Both the position numbers and the translations under genes were made by a program. The notes beneath the pieces are model-generated. The model searched no databases, was not told where the DNA came from, and saw only the letters and a list, made by a program, of their open reading frames with translations. A DNA stretch of 24,234 nt, taken from positions 1 through 24,234 of the forward strand of contig UQQZ01000036.1 of assembly GCA_900543305.1 (NCBI GenBank). Reading direction: 5' to 3'. Position 1 is the first letter of the stretch. The number at the start of each line of letters is the position of its first letter. Origin of the DNA: an uncultured Oscillospiraceae bacterium (GTDB lineage: Bacteria > Bacillota > Clostridia > Oscillospirales > Acutalibacteraceae). This document shows, piece by piece, positions 7,773 to 15,887 of this stretch.

Positions 7773-9515
7773 ATGGCATTGGACGGCGGGTTTTTGCGAC
7801 ATTTGAAACAGGAGTTGGAAGGGAAACTCCTTGGGGCGCGGGTGGACAAGATTCATCAGCCCAATCGGGAAGAACTGGTGGTGGCGTTCCGCACTCGGGA
7901 GAGCGCTTACAAGGTGCTTTTTTCGGCCCGGGCTAACAGTGCCAGGGTGCATTTTACCGCCATTCCCCTGGAAAATCCCAAGCAGCCGCCCATGCTGTGC
8001 ATGCTGCTAAGGAAAAAGCTGCAAGGGGCAAAGCTGGTTGCCATCCGGCAGCCGGAGCTGGAGCGCCTGCTCCATTTTGATTTTGACGCCATCAATGAGT
8101 TGGGGGATCACGTCACCCTGACCCTTACCATGGAAATCATGGGGCGCTACAGCAATATCATCTTATCCGATGAAAACGGCAAGATTGTGGATGCCCTGAA
8201 GCGAGTGGATGCGGAAATGTCTTCCCAGCGGTTGGTTTTGCCGGGACTTACCTATCATCTGCCTCCACCCCAAAACAAGCTGTGTCCTCTGACCTCCACC
8301 CAGCAGCAGGTGGTGGAGGCACTTCGATCCCTTCCCCGGGATATGGAACTGTCCAAAGGGCTGCTGGCAGTGCTTCAGGGAGTCTCTCCCATCGTGTGCC
8401 GGGAAATCCAGCACCGGGTGGGTCGGGGAAGAGAATTGACGGTTAAGACCATGGATGAGGAACAGTGGTTCCGGACAGGGTTCTTTTTTCAGCAGTTGAA
8501 GGAGACCCTCACGGAGGTTTCTGGAAGCCCCTATATGGCGGTCAATCTGCAAAAGAAGCCCATGGACTTTTCTTTTCTGGAAATCCGTCAATACGGCACT
8601 TCCGCCATTGTGAAACAGGGGGAAAGTTTTTCTGCCCTGTTGGATGAATTTTACCGGGAGCGGGACCAGCAAGAACGGATGCGGGTCCGGGAGCAGGATT
8701 TACTGCGGCTGCTTTCCACCCATTCCGAGCGGCTTTCCCGAAAAATCAATGCCCAGAGGGGAGAACTGGAACAGTGCGCGGAGCGGGATACCCTGCGGAT
8801 TGCAGGGGACTTGATCAGTGCCAATATGTATGCCATAGCCAAGGGAGCTGTCTCAGTGGACTTGCCCAATTTTTACGAGGAAACCCAGCCTCTGGTCCAC
8901 ATCAAGCTGGACCCGGCCCTGACCCCGTCCCAAAACGCCCAGAAGTACTATAAAGAATACCGGAAAGCCAAAACCGCCGAGGAAAAGCTGACGGAACAGA
9001 TTGACTTGGCGGGGAAAGAGCTTGAGTATCTGGAGAGCGTGTTGGATGCCTTGGCTCGTGCCGAGACGGAACGGGACCTTTCGGAGATTCGGGGAGAGCT
9101 GATGGAGCAGGGGTATTTGCGGGTGCCTCGGAGCAAACGGGAAAAGCTGGCATCGGTCAGCGCTCCCATGCGGTTTACCACCTCCGATGGGTTTACCGTT
9201 TTGGTGGGCAGGAACAACCGGCAAAACGACCGGTTAACCCTGAAGACCGCCAACAACAACGATATCTGGTTCCACACCAAAAACATCCCCGGCTCCCATA
9301 CGGTGCTGGTCACCGAGGGAAAAGAACCCACGGAGACGGCCATGGTGGAAGCGGCCCAATTGGCGGCTCAACACAGCCGTGCCAAAGACTCAGCCCAAGT
9401 GCCGGTAGACTACACCCAGATTCGGTATGTCAGCAAGCCCCAGGGGGCCAAACCGGGAATGGTCATCTATGTCAACTATAAGACCATCTATGTGACGCCT
9501 GGCCGGGAGGAATGA
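7773..9515 (+). CDS. rqcH: RqcH / NFACT-family ribosome quality control protein
   Basis: A 580-residue NFACT protein (old names FbpA, fibronectin-binding A). RqcH binds stalled 50S-peptidyl-tRNA complexes and directs C-terminal alanine tailing that marks nascent chains for degradation. The N-terminal NFACT-N domain begins MALDGGFLRHLKQELEGKLL and includes LTLTMEIMGRYSNIILSDE. A central coiled-coil segment is rich in Glu, Arg and Lys (about 290-450). The C-terminal NFACT-R/DUF814 domain has GFTVLVGRNNRQNDRLT and NDIWFHTKNIPGSHTVL (about 470-515). The position equivalent to the B. subtilis Asp97-Arg98 pair is Glu97-Arg98. The ribosome binding site AGAAAGGA lies 11 bases before ATG 7773. It follows the Nif3-like gene by 33 bp, probably in one operon. 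Confidence 0.93.
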   Translation: MALDGGFLRHLKQELEGKLLGARVDKIHQPNREELVVAFRTRESAYKVLFSARANSARVHFTAIPLENPKQPPMLCMLLRKKLQGAKLVAIRQPELERLLHFDFDAINELGDHVTLTLTMEIMGRYSNIILSDENGKIVDALKRVDAEMSSQRLVLPGLTYHLPPPQNKLCPLTSTQQQVVEALRSLPRDMELSKGLLAVLQGVSPIVCREIQHRVGRGRELTVKTMDEEQWFRTGFFFQQLKETLTEVSGSPYMAVNLQKKPMDFSFLEIRQYGTSAIVKQGESFSALLDEFYRERDQQERMRVREQDLLRLLSTHSERLSRKINAQRGELEQCAERDTLRIAGDLISANMYAIAKGAVSVDLPNFYEETQPLVHIKLDPALTPSQNAQKYYKEYRKAKTAEEKLTEQIDLAGKELEYLESVLDALARAETERDLSEIRGELMEQGYLRVPRSKREKLASVSAPMRFTTSDGFTVLVGRNNRQNDRLTLKTANNNDIWFHTKNIPGSHTVLVTEGKEPTETAMVEAAQLAAQHSRAKDSAQVPVDYTQIRYVSKPQGAKPGMVIYVNYKTIYVTPGREE

Positions 9516-9566
9516 TTGGCTTCCGGGCAAGAGGTTGATAGGGAAAGACGCAGGAGGTGATCCCAC

Positions 9567-11288
9567 GTGAGTGGAGAACGAGTGTTATATGGAGTAGCGG
9601 CCTCTCCGGGGATTGGATTTGGCCACGCTTTGGTATATCGGGAAAAACCCATGGGGACCCTGGAACGGGAGGTCACCGATATCAAATTGGAATTGGAGCG
9701 TTACCGCAACGCAGTGGAGACCTTTTGCCGTGCCACCCAGACGAAAGCGGATCGAGTGGCGGAGGTGACAGGAAAAGAACAGGGGGACATTATCCGGTGC
9801 CAGGTGGATATGATCCGGGATCCCTATTTAAACGGTCAGGTGGAAGGCCGGATTGCATCCCGTCAGTCTGCGGAAGCGGCCCTGTCGGCATCCTGTGATC
9901 TGTTTATCGACCTGTTTACCGCCTCTGACGACGAGGTGATCCGTCAAAGGGCGGCGGATGTGCGGGACATGCGGGGAAGCATGCTGCGAATTCTGCTGGG
10001 CTTGCCAGAGACAGATTTTTCCGCCTTGCAGCCTGGAACGGTACTTTTGGCGGAAGAGCTTTGTCCTTCGGCGGTATCGGTGCTCAATTCCGCCAATGTG
10101 GCGGGCATTGTGCTGGGAAAAGGCGGCCCCACTTCCCACAGTGCCATCTTGGCGCGGGCGCTGGAGATTCCTGCGGTGTTGGGCGTTGAAGAGCGGGTGA
10201 TTGACACGGCTACCGGGGAAACGGTGATTGTGGACGGCAACCGGGGATGCGCCGTTTTCTCTCCGGGGGAAGTGATGTGCTCCGTCTACGAAAGCCGGCA
10301 GAAGGAATTCCGGGAGCTGCGGGCTTCCCTGCGGGAATTTGTGGGACGGGAAACGGTCACCAAGGATGGAGAGAGAATCCAGCTGTTTGCCAACGCAGGC
10401 AGCGTAAGTGATGCGGTTCGGGCAGCTGGATACGGGTGCGACGGAATTGGTCTGTTGCGCACGGAATTTCTCTACATGGACCGGACTGCCCAGCCGGGAG
10501 AAGAGGAGCAGTTTCATGCCTACCGGCAAATTGTAAGCGCCATGCGGGGAAAACGGGTGGTGATTCGGACGCTGGATGTGGGCGGTGACAAAATCCTGCC
10601 CTATTTGCACCAACCCCATGAGGAAAACCCCTTCCTGGGATGTCGAGGACTTCGGTTTTCCCTGCGGGAAAAGGACATTTTCCGGGCTCATTTGCGGGCA
10701 GTTCTCAGAGCCAGTTCTTATGGGAAGGCAGAGCTGTTGCTGCCCATGGTGACCGGAGTGGAAGAGATCCGGCAAGCCAGGGAGATCCTGGAGGAAGAGA
10801 AGGAAGTGCTTCGTCATCGTGAGGTGGATTTTGACGAAAATCTGCCTATGGGGGTCATGGTAGAAACGGTGGCAGCCTGCTTAATGGCGGAATCCATGGC
10901 CAAGGAAGCGGATTTCTTCAGTTTGGGCACCAACGATTTAACCCAGTACGCCCTTGGGGTAGACCGGGGAAATGCCCGAGTGGCCCATCTCTATTCCTAT
11001 TTTCATCCTGCAGTGCTGCGTCTGGTCCAGCAGGTTCTGGACTCTGCCCGGAAAACGGGGACCCCGGTGGGCATGTGCGGAGAGGCGGCGGCGGATACAG
11101 CTTTGACGCCTGTGTTGCTGGCTCTGGGGCTCAAGGATTTCAGTGTGGCACCGGTGGCGGTTTTGCCTTTGCGGAAAGCGATTTCCCTGTGGACCATGGA
11201 AGAGGCCAAAGAGGTGACAGAAAAAGCCATGGCACTGGAGACGGAACAGGAAGTTTGCGAATATTTGAAAGAGCAGGAGAGAAAGTGA
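9567..11288 (+). CDS. ptsI: Phosphoenolpyruvate-protein phosphotransferase (PTS enzyme I)
   Basis: A 573-residue enzyme I. It autophosphorylates from phosphoenolpyruvate and passes the phosphate to HPr, feeding all PTS sugar transporters. The phosphorylated histidine is His191 in GGPTSHSAILAR. The PEP-binding TIM barrel shows GIGLLRTEFLYMDR, LDVGGDKILPY, SLGTNDLTQYALGVDR and the active-site Cys504 in GMCGEAAAD. Length matches E. coli and Bacillus enzyme I. GTG 9567 is preceded by a near-perfect Shine-Dalgarno (AGGAGGTGA, 9552-9560). No ptsH (HPr) gene is adjacent, unlike the common ptsHI pair. It follows rqcH by 51 bp with no visible terminator or strong promoter, so readthrough from the upstream genes is likely. 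Confidence 0.96.
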   Translation: MSGERVLYGVAASPGIGFGHALVYREKPMGTLEREVTDIKLELERYRNAVETFCRATQTKADRVAEVTGKEQGDIIRCQVDMIRDPYLNGQVEGRIASRQSAEAALSASCDLFIDLFTASDDEVIRQRAADVRDMRGSMLRILLGLPETDFSALQPGTVLLAEELCPSAVSVLNSANVAGIVLGKGGPTSHSAILARALEIPAVLGVEERVIDTATGETVIVDGNRGCAVFSPGEVMCSVYESRQKEFRELRASLREFVGRETVTKDGERIQLFANAGSVSDAVRAAGYGCDGIGLLRTEFLYMDRTAQPGEEEQFHAYRQIVSAMRGKRVVIRTLDVGGDKILPYLHQPHEENPFLGCRGLRFSLREKDIFRAHLRAVLRASSYGKAELLLPMVTGVEEIRQAREILEEEKEVLRHREVDFDENLPMGVMVETVAACLMAESMAKEADFFSLGTNDLTQYALGVDRGNARVAHLYSYFHPAVLRLVQQVLDSARKTGTPVGMCGEAAADTALTPVLLALGLKDFSVAPVAVLPLRKAISLWTMEEAKEVTEKAMALETEQEVCEYLKEQERK

Positions 11289-11334
11289 AGTTCCGGGGAG
11301 TCGTCTCCATGAGGTGTCCGAATCTGTTTTGGCC

Positions 11335-11363
11335 TTGTCTTTGGAAGAGGCCTGTGGTATAAT
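11335..11363 (+). promoter_or_regulatory. Promoter of the YczE-type gene
   Basis: TTGTCT (11335-11340), a 17-bp spacer and TATAAT (11358-11363), about 70 bases upstream of the coding start. It overlaps no gene and follows the ptsI stop by 46 bases. Confidence 0.72.
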
Positions 11364-11434
11364 CTTTCAGAAAAAAGCCAGGTTATTCTTCAGGATAGCC
11401 AAATCGGAATCGGGAAAGAAAGTGGGGAAACTCC

Positions 11435-12091
11435 GTGAAAGGTAAATTCGGCGACAAGTTGATGCTCCGCCGGGTAGGCGTCATGTTTTTAGGGATCTTG
11501 ATCATGGGGGTTGGGATCGGTCTATTCAAAGTATCGCTGATGGGCAATGATCCTTCCAGTGCCCTTGGCATTGCAGTAGGCGATTGGGTAGGCATTGATT
11601 TTTCCATCAGTATCATTGTGATGAACTGTCTTTACTTTGTGGTGGAATTGATTTTTGGCCGCAAGATGATCGGGATCGGCACGTTTGTCAACTGGTTTTT
11701 TGTGGGGCCTATTGCATCGTTTTTTGAGAAGATGTTCCTGCAGTTCTTTGGATCGCCGGAAACGTTTCCGGAAAAACTGCTGATTATGGTGGTGGGGATC
11801 CTGATTTTAAGTTTCTCCTGTGCGTTGTACCAGACGGCAGATGTGGGAATTTCCCCTTATGATTCCCTTTCTCTGCTGATGGCGCAGCATCCTCGGTTCA
11901 AATACTTTTGGTGCCGCATTTTCACGGACTCCGTGTGTGTCATCATTGCTTTTCTGTTGGGCGGTTTAATTGGACTGGGTACCTTGGTGTGTGCCTTGGG
12001 GATCGGTCCCTTTGTGGCGTTCTTTACCAAGCATGTGGCCATGGCCATGGTATACGGAAAGAATCACATGCCCCAGCAGGAAAAGGCTTAA
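11435..12091 (+). CDS. YczE/YitT-like integral membrane protein
   Basis: A 218-residue polytopic membrane protein resembling the YczE/YyaS family. There are about five to six hydrophobic segments (roughly 13-32, 47-70, 74-98, 110-130, 150-172, 178-200), with conserved-looking motifs GIGLFKVSLMGNDPSSALG near the N-terminus and TADVGISPYDSL in the middle. The function of the family is unknown; homologues sit near transport and surfactin loci in Bacillus without a settled role. The start is GTG 11435 with a weak site (AGTGGGGAAA) upstream; ATG 11462 is a possible alternative but would remove part of the conserved N-terminus. Its own promoter and a strong terminator make it monocistronic. Confidence 0.82.
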   Translation: MKGKFGDKLMLRRVGVMFLGILIMGVGIGLFKVSLMGNDPSSALGIAVGDWVGIDFSISIIVMNCLYFVVELIFGRKMIGIGTFVNWFFVGPIASFFEKMFLQFFGSPETFPEKLLIMVVGILILSFSCALYQTADVGISPYDSLSLLMAQHPRFKYFWCRIFTDSVCVIIAFLLGGLIGLGTLVCALGIGPFVAFFTKHVAMAMVYGKNHMPQQEKA

Positions 12092-12117
12092 GAAACTTTT
12101 CTACACAGAGGCTCTTA

Positions 12118-12150
12118 AAAACCGAAAGCGCTTTTGCTTTCGGTTTTTTT
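12118..12150 (+). terminator. Intrinsic terminator after the YczE-type gene
   Basis: ACCGAAAGC / GCTTTCGGT stem (extendable by A-T pairs) with a six-base loop, followed by seven T residues. Confidence 0.9.
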
Positions 12151-12175
12151 GCGGGAGCTTTCCGAATCATCCCCG

Positions 12176-12204
12176 TTGACAAAGAAGCTCTGATCCCGTA
12201 TAAT
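12176..12204 (+). promoter_or_regulatory. Consensus promoter of the ABC importer operon
   Basis: A perfect TTGACA (12176-12181), exactly 17 bases, and a perfect TATAAT (12199-12204). This is the strongest promoter in the window. Transcription should begin near 12211, leaving a leader of about 177 bases before the first codon at 12388. Confidence 0.88.
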
Positions 12205-12210
12205 AATTTT

Positions 12211-12370
12211 GCTATTTTTTCCAAAGGGTTTTAGCCGGCAGGAAGCCGGGAACATTGGCAGAAGCCGTGGCCCCTGGATCCTTCGGGAGATTGGAAAACG
12301 GGGCAAAAAAACGACGAACATGGGATACCAGGAAGGTGTCCGCTTTCAGAAGAAAGCGGGCGCCTTTTTT
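12211..12370 (+). promoter_or_regulatory. Structured leader with terminator/antiterminator logic (candidate riboswitch)
   Basis: The transcribed leader can form several precise pairings. TTTTCCAA (12217-12224) matches TTGGAAAA (12291-12298) and could close an aptamer-like domain, with AAGG/CCTT (12224-12227/12280-12283) inside it. A local hairpin AGCCGGC-AGGAA-GCCGG lies at about 12233-12248. GCCCC (12270-12274) can pair with GGGGC (12300-12304), which would be a pseudoknot across the closing stem. GGATACC (12323-12329) pairs with GGTGTCC (12335-12341), the 5' arm of the terminator, forming an antiterminator. TGGATCC (12275-12281) can pair with GGATACCA (12323-12330) with one bulged A, forming an anti-antiterminator. 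I recognise no known riboswitch consensus (checked from memory against T-box, cobalamin, TPP, FMN, SAM, NiCo, guanidine-I, Moco). The pairings are seen; function is inferred. Confidence 0.6.
12335..12370 (+). terminator. Intrinsic terminator inside the leader, upstream of the importer operon
   Basis: GGTGTCCGCTTTC (12335-12347) pairs along its full length with GAAAGCGGGCGCC (12352-12364), two G-T pairs included, around an AGAA loop, and is followed by TTTTTT. It lies between a consensus promoter and the operon's ribosome binding site (AGGAGAAGG, 12378-12386), so it must be regulated or leaky for the operon to be expressed. Confidence 0.85.
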
Positions 12371-12387
12371 GTTTGAGAGGAGAAGGT

Positions 12388-14001
12388 ATGAAACGTCTGA
12401 TTGGGTTATTGTTGAGCGGAATGCTGCTGTTGGGACTGTTTACTGGCTGCGGGACGGAGGAACAGACATCTTCCCAGCCGAGCTCCCAGACCGAAGAAAA
12501 GGATTCCGTGGTGATCGCCATGGGACCCACCTCCGAACCGGAAGCGGGGTTCGATCCAGCTTTCGGCTGGGGGGCAGGGGAACATGTTCACGAGCCCTTA
12601 ATCCAGAGCACCTTAACGGTGACCAATCCGGATTTGACCATTGGGTTCGATCTGGCCACCTCCTGTGAGGCCAGTGAAGACGGGATGACCTGGACGGTGA
12701 CCATTCGGGACGATGTATTTTTTACCGATGGGGAGCCATTGACAGCGGAAGATGTGGCCTTCACCTACAACACGGTGAAGGAGACCAGTTCGGTGAACGA
12801 TTTTACCATGTTGGACTATGCGGAAGCCACAGATGAAAAAACGGTGGTATTTCACATGACTAGGGCATTTTCCATCTGGCCCTATACCATGGCGGTGGTG
12901 GGGATTGTTCCGGAACACGCCTATGACAGCGCCACTTATGGGTCTCAGCCTATTGGGTCGGGACGGTACATACTCAAGCAGTGGGATCGGGGACAGCAGG
13001 TGATCCTGGAAGCGAATCCCGACTACTATGGGGAAACGCCTAAAATGAAGCAGGTGACCATCCTGTTCATGGAAGAGGACGCGGCGTTTTTAGCGGCTCA
13101 GGCGGGTCAGGTGGATTTGGCCTACACGTCGGCCACCTATTCTCAGGAAGCCGTGCCGGGTTACACTTTGGAAGCGTACCAAAGTGTGGACAATCGGGGC
13201 TTTAACCTGCCCACGGTTCCGGCGGGAGAAGAAAATGAAAACGGGGTGCCAGTGGGAAACGATTTTACCAGCGACGTGCTGGTGCGTCGGGCGCTGAATG
13301 TGGGGATCGACCGACAGGAGATGATTGACAATGTGCTCAACGGATACGGTACCCCTGCCTACAGCGTTTGTGACCAGATGCCCTGGTACAATCCGGAATC
13401 CCAGGTAGACTATGATCCCGAGGAAGCGGCAGCCTTGCTGGACGAAGCCGGGTGGCTGATGGGAGAAGATGGGATCCGGGAGAAGGACGGCGTAAAAGCG
13501 GAACTGAATTTGCTCTATTCCAATGGAGATTCGGTGCGTCAGGCATTGACGGCGGATTTTGTGAGCCAGCTGGAGGAATTGGGAATTTCCTGCACCATGG
13601 AAGGGGTAGGATGGGATACAGCCTATGACCGAGCTTTGTCCACTCCCCTTCTGTGGGGATGGGGAGCCCACAGCCCCATGGAACTGTACAACATCTATCA
13701 CACCATCGGGGATACGGGCAGCGCCCAGTACTCCCCTTACGCCAACGAAACCGTGGATCGTCTGATGGATGAAGCGTTGGCCTGCGGAGACCTGGAAGAA
13801 TCCTATCAGCTGTGGCAGCAGGCCCAGTGGAACGGATCCACCGGCGTAACCCAGGAGGGGGATATTCCCTGGGTGTGGCTGGTAAATATTGACCATCTGT
13901 ATTGGGTACGGGATGGGCTGCAAGTGGCCCAGCAGAAGATCCATCCCCATGGCCACGGATGGTCGGTGGTCAACAATGTGGACCAGTGGAGTTGGGCTTG
14001 A
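12388..14001 (+). CDS. Substrate-binding lipoprotein of a nickel/peptide-type ABC importer
   Basis: A 537-residue SBP_bac_5 (family 5, NikA/DppA/OppA) solute-binding protein. A lipoprotein signal peptide with lipobox FTGC (lipidated Cys21) anchors it outside the membrane, followed by a short Ser/Gln/Glu linker. Family signatures include EDGMTWTVTIRDDVFFTDGE, PLTAEDVAFTYNTVKE, PIGSGRYILKQWDRGQQV and ANPDYYGETPKMKQ. The start at 12388 has AGGAGAAGG just upstream; the frame begins earlier at a TTG inside this site. It heads a five-gene operon with two permeases and two ATPases. The GWGAHSPMELYNIYHT segment and the short second ATPase resemble NikABCDE-like systems of anaerobes, so nickel, a metal chelate or an oligopeptide are all possible. 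The substrate cannot be fixed from sequence. Confidence 0.9.
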   Translation: MKRLIGLLLSGMLLLGLFTGCGTEEQTSSQPSSQTEEKDSVVIAMGPTSEPEAGFDPAFGWGAGEHVHEPLIQSTLTVTNPDLTIGFDLATSCEASEDGMTWTVTIRDDVFFTDGEPLTAEDVAFTYNTVKETSSVNDFTMLDYAEATDEKTVVFHMTRAFSIWPYTMAVVGIVPEHAYDSATYGSQPIGSGRYILKQWDRGQQVILEANPDYYGETPKMKQVTILFMEEDAAFLAAQAGQVDLAYTSATYSQEAVPGYTLEAYQSVDNRGFNLPTVPAGEENENGVPVGNDFTSDVLVRRALNVGIDRQEMIDNVLNGYGTPAYSVCDQMPWYNPESQVDYDPEEAAALLDEAGWLMGEDGIREKDGVKAELNLLYSNGDSVRQALTADFVSQLEELGISCTMEGVGWDTAYDRALSTPLLWGWGAHSPMELYNIYHTIGDTGSAQYSPYANETVDRLMDEALACGDLEESYQLWQQAQWNGSTGVTQEGDIPWVWLVNIDHLYWVRDGLQVAQQKIHPHGHGWSVVNNVDQWSWA

Positions 14002-14027
14002 GAGACAAAGGGGAAGGGGAACCATCC

Positions 14028-15020
14028 ATGAAAGAAGCGTTGCTCTTTGGAGTAAAAAAATTGTTACGGGCAGCCTTGCTTTTGCTGGGTGTGAGCCTGG
14101 GGGCTTTTTTGCTGCTGTGTGCGTCTCCTCTGGACCCGTTGCAAACCAATGTAGGTCAGGTTGCCCTGGGGTCCATGACCCCCGAACAGGTAGAGCGTCT
14201 GGAAGCCTATTGGGGGGTAGATCAGCCTCCGGCACAGAGGTATCTGGGGTGGCTGGAAGGGGTTCTCCAGGGTGACTTCGGAACCTCCTTGCTATACCGT
14301 CAACCGGTGTTGACCGTCATCGGAGATCGGCTTTCCAGTTCTCTGTGGCTGCTGGTGTTTGCCTGGGTTGTTTCAGGTGTTTTGGGATTGACGTTGGGAA
14401 TCACCGCGGGGGCATTTCGAGGGAAATGGCCGGACCGGCTGATTCGAACTTACTGCCTGGTCATTTCCAGTACGCCCGTCTTCTGGTTGGCCCTTTTATT
14501 GCTTCTCATCTTTTCCGTTTGGCTGGGATGGCTGCCCATCGGTCTATCGGTACCCATTGGGGTAGAAGAGTCCGCCGTAACCTTGGGGGACCGGATTTTG
14601 CATGCCATTCTACCGGGACTGACCCTGAGCATCACCGGGGTGGCCAATATTGCCCTGCATACAAGGGAAAAGCTGGTGGATGTACTGGAAAGCGACTATG
14701 TGCTGTTTGCCAGGGCCCGGGGAGAAAGCGGACGTTCTCTTGTGTTGCGCCACGGGCTGCGGGGAGTGGCATTGCCTGCCCTGACTTTGCAATTCGGTTC
14801 CGTGGGAGAGATCATCGGAGGCTCCGTGTTGGTGGAGCAGGTGTTTTCCTATCCGGGCTTGGGACAGGCTGCGGTCACGGCGGGACTGGGCAGTGATCTG
14901 CCGCTGTTGCTGGGGATTACCGTGATCACCTCCGCTTTGGTGTTTGCTGGAAACCTGGCGGCGGACCTGCTGTATGGCGTAGTGGATCCCCGTATTCGGA
15001 GAGGGGGAAGCAGAGGATGA
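14028..15020 (+). CDS. ABC importer permease, NikB/DppB-like
   Basis: A 330-residue inner-membrane permease of the BPD_transp_1 family, first of the two translocation subunits. An N-terminal membrane segment (about 12-30) is followed by the usual large external loop, then five more helices. The cytoplasmic EAA-type coupling motif is visible in SDYVLFARARGESGRSLVLR, and the C-terminus has VEQVFSYPGLGQAAVTA, which is diagnostic of DppB/NikB. LQGDFGTSLLYRQPV is also a family hallmark. I chose ATG 14028 because AAGGGGA lies just before it and it matches the family N-terminus; the frame is open upstream within the preceding gene. The stop overlaps the next start as ATGA (15017-15020), implying translational coupling. 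Confidence 0.92.
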   Translation: MKEALLFGVKKLLRAALLLLGVSLGAFLLLCASPLDPLQTNVGQVALGSMTPEQVERLEAYWGVDQPPAQRYLGWLEGVLQGDFGTSLLYRQPVLTVIGDRLSSSLWLLVFAWVVSGVLGLTLGITAGAFRGKWPDRLIRTYCLVISSTPVFWLALLLLLIFSVWLGWLPIGLSVPIGVEESAVTLGDRILHAILPGLTLSITGVANIALHTREKLVDVLESDYVLFARARGESGRSLVLRHGLRGVALPALTLQFGSVGEIIGGSVLVEQVFSYPGLGQAAVTAGLGSDLPLLLGITVITSALVFAGNLAADLLYGVVDPRIRRGGSRG

Positions 15021-15841
15021 GACAAAACAATAACCGGGTGATGACCCTCTGTTTCCTTTTGGGGGTCATCGCGGTGCTGGCCGCGGTGACCGTTTCAGGG
15101 ATGGTGCTGGAGGAAAGGGCCATGGTGACAGATTTTTCCCAAAAGAACCTTGCCCCCAGCGGAAGCTTCCTTTTTGGTACAGACTGGATGGGACGGGATA
15201 TGTTGGCTCCAACCCTCTCTGGACTTTCCCTAAGTATCCGCATCGGGCTTTTGACGGCGGTAGTCAGCGCGGGAATTGCCCTGGCTCTAGGGGTGGCGGC
15301 AGCCCTGTTTGGGGGCTGGGTGGATAGCGTGATTTCCTGGACCATCGATCTGGTGATGGGCATTCCCCATATCCTACTGGTGATTTTGCTTTCCATCGCC
15401 TGCGGCCGGGGCTTTTGGGGCGTAGTGGTAGGGGTATCCCTGAGCCATTGGACTTCCTTGGCCCGGGTGGTCCGCGGCGAGGTGATCCAGCTGCGAAGTG
15501 CCCCTTACTTACAGGTTGCTGAAAAGCTGGGGGTATCCCGGTGGAAGCGGGTTCGTCTTCATGTACTGCCCCATTTGGTGCCCCAATTTTTGACAGGGCT
15601 CATTTTGCTGTTCCCCCACGCGATCCTTCACGAAGCCAGTGTGACCTTTTTAGGGTTTGGCCTTTCCTCGGAGCAGCCGGCGGTAGGGGTGATCCTTTCC
15701 GAGAGCATGCGCTACCTGACTACGGGAAAATGGTGGTTGGCGCTGTTTCCCGGGGCGGCGTTGGTGCTGGTGGTGGTGCTGTTTGCGCTGCTGGGGGAAC
15801 GGGTCAGGCGTCTGGTGGACCCGTTCAGTGTCCATCAATGA
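15017..15841 (+). CDS. ABC importer permease, NikC/DppC-like
   Basis: A 274-residue second permease subunit. A membrane helix near the N-terminus (about 9-28) precedes the hallmark FLFGTDWMGRDMLAPTLSG. The coupling helix is in APYLQVAEKLGVSRWKRVRL (EAA-like motif). ASVTFLGFGLSSEQPAVG and a C-terminal GERVRRLVDPF are typical of DppC/NikC. About five transmembrane segments are visible. It should pair with the preceding permease to form the pore. The start overlaps the upstream stop by four bases. It is separated from the first ATPase by 46 bases that hold only a ribosome binding site. Confidence 0.93.
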   Translation: MRQNNNRVMTLCFLLGVIAVLAAVTVSGMVLEERAMVTDFSQKNLAPSGSFLFGTDWMGRDMLAPTLSGLSLSIRIGLLTAVVSAGIALALGVAAALFGGWVDSVISWTIDLVMGIPHILLVILLSIACGRGFWGVVVGVSLSHWTSLARVVRGEVIQLRSAPYLQVAEKLGVSRWKRVRLHVLPHLVPQFLTGLILLFPHAILHEASVTFLGFGLSSEQPAVGVILSESMRYLTTGKWWLALFPGAALVLVVVLFALLGERVRRLVDPFSVHQ

Positions 15842-15887
15842 GCGTGGAAGTTGTCACAAATTTTACCGTGAACGGGAGGAAAAGAGT

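Noticed and set aside
9828..10817. Open frame of 329 codons on the minus strand within ptsI
   Set aside because: ptsI is unmistakable on the plus strand; the antisense frame has no start signal or domain.
12211..12370. Leader as a T-box, cobalamin, NiCo, SAM, TPP or guanidine riboswitch
   Set aside because: None of the conserved core sequences I remember for these classes is present, such as the T-box TGGNACC-type motif, the B12 box or the NiCo purine pattern. This was judged by eye only.
13090..14235. Long open frame of 381 codons on the minus strand
   Set aside because: It lies antisense to the lipoprotein and permease genes, has no ribosome binding site or recognisable domain, and is explained by the codon pattern of the real genes.
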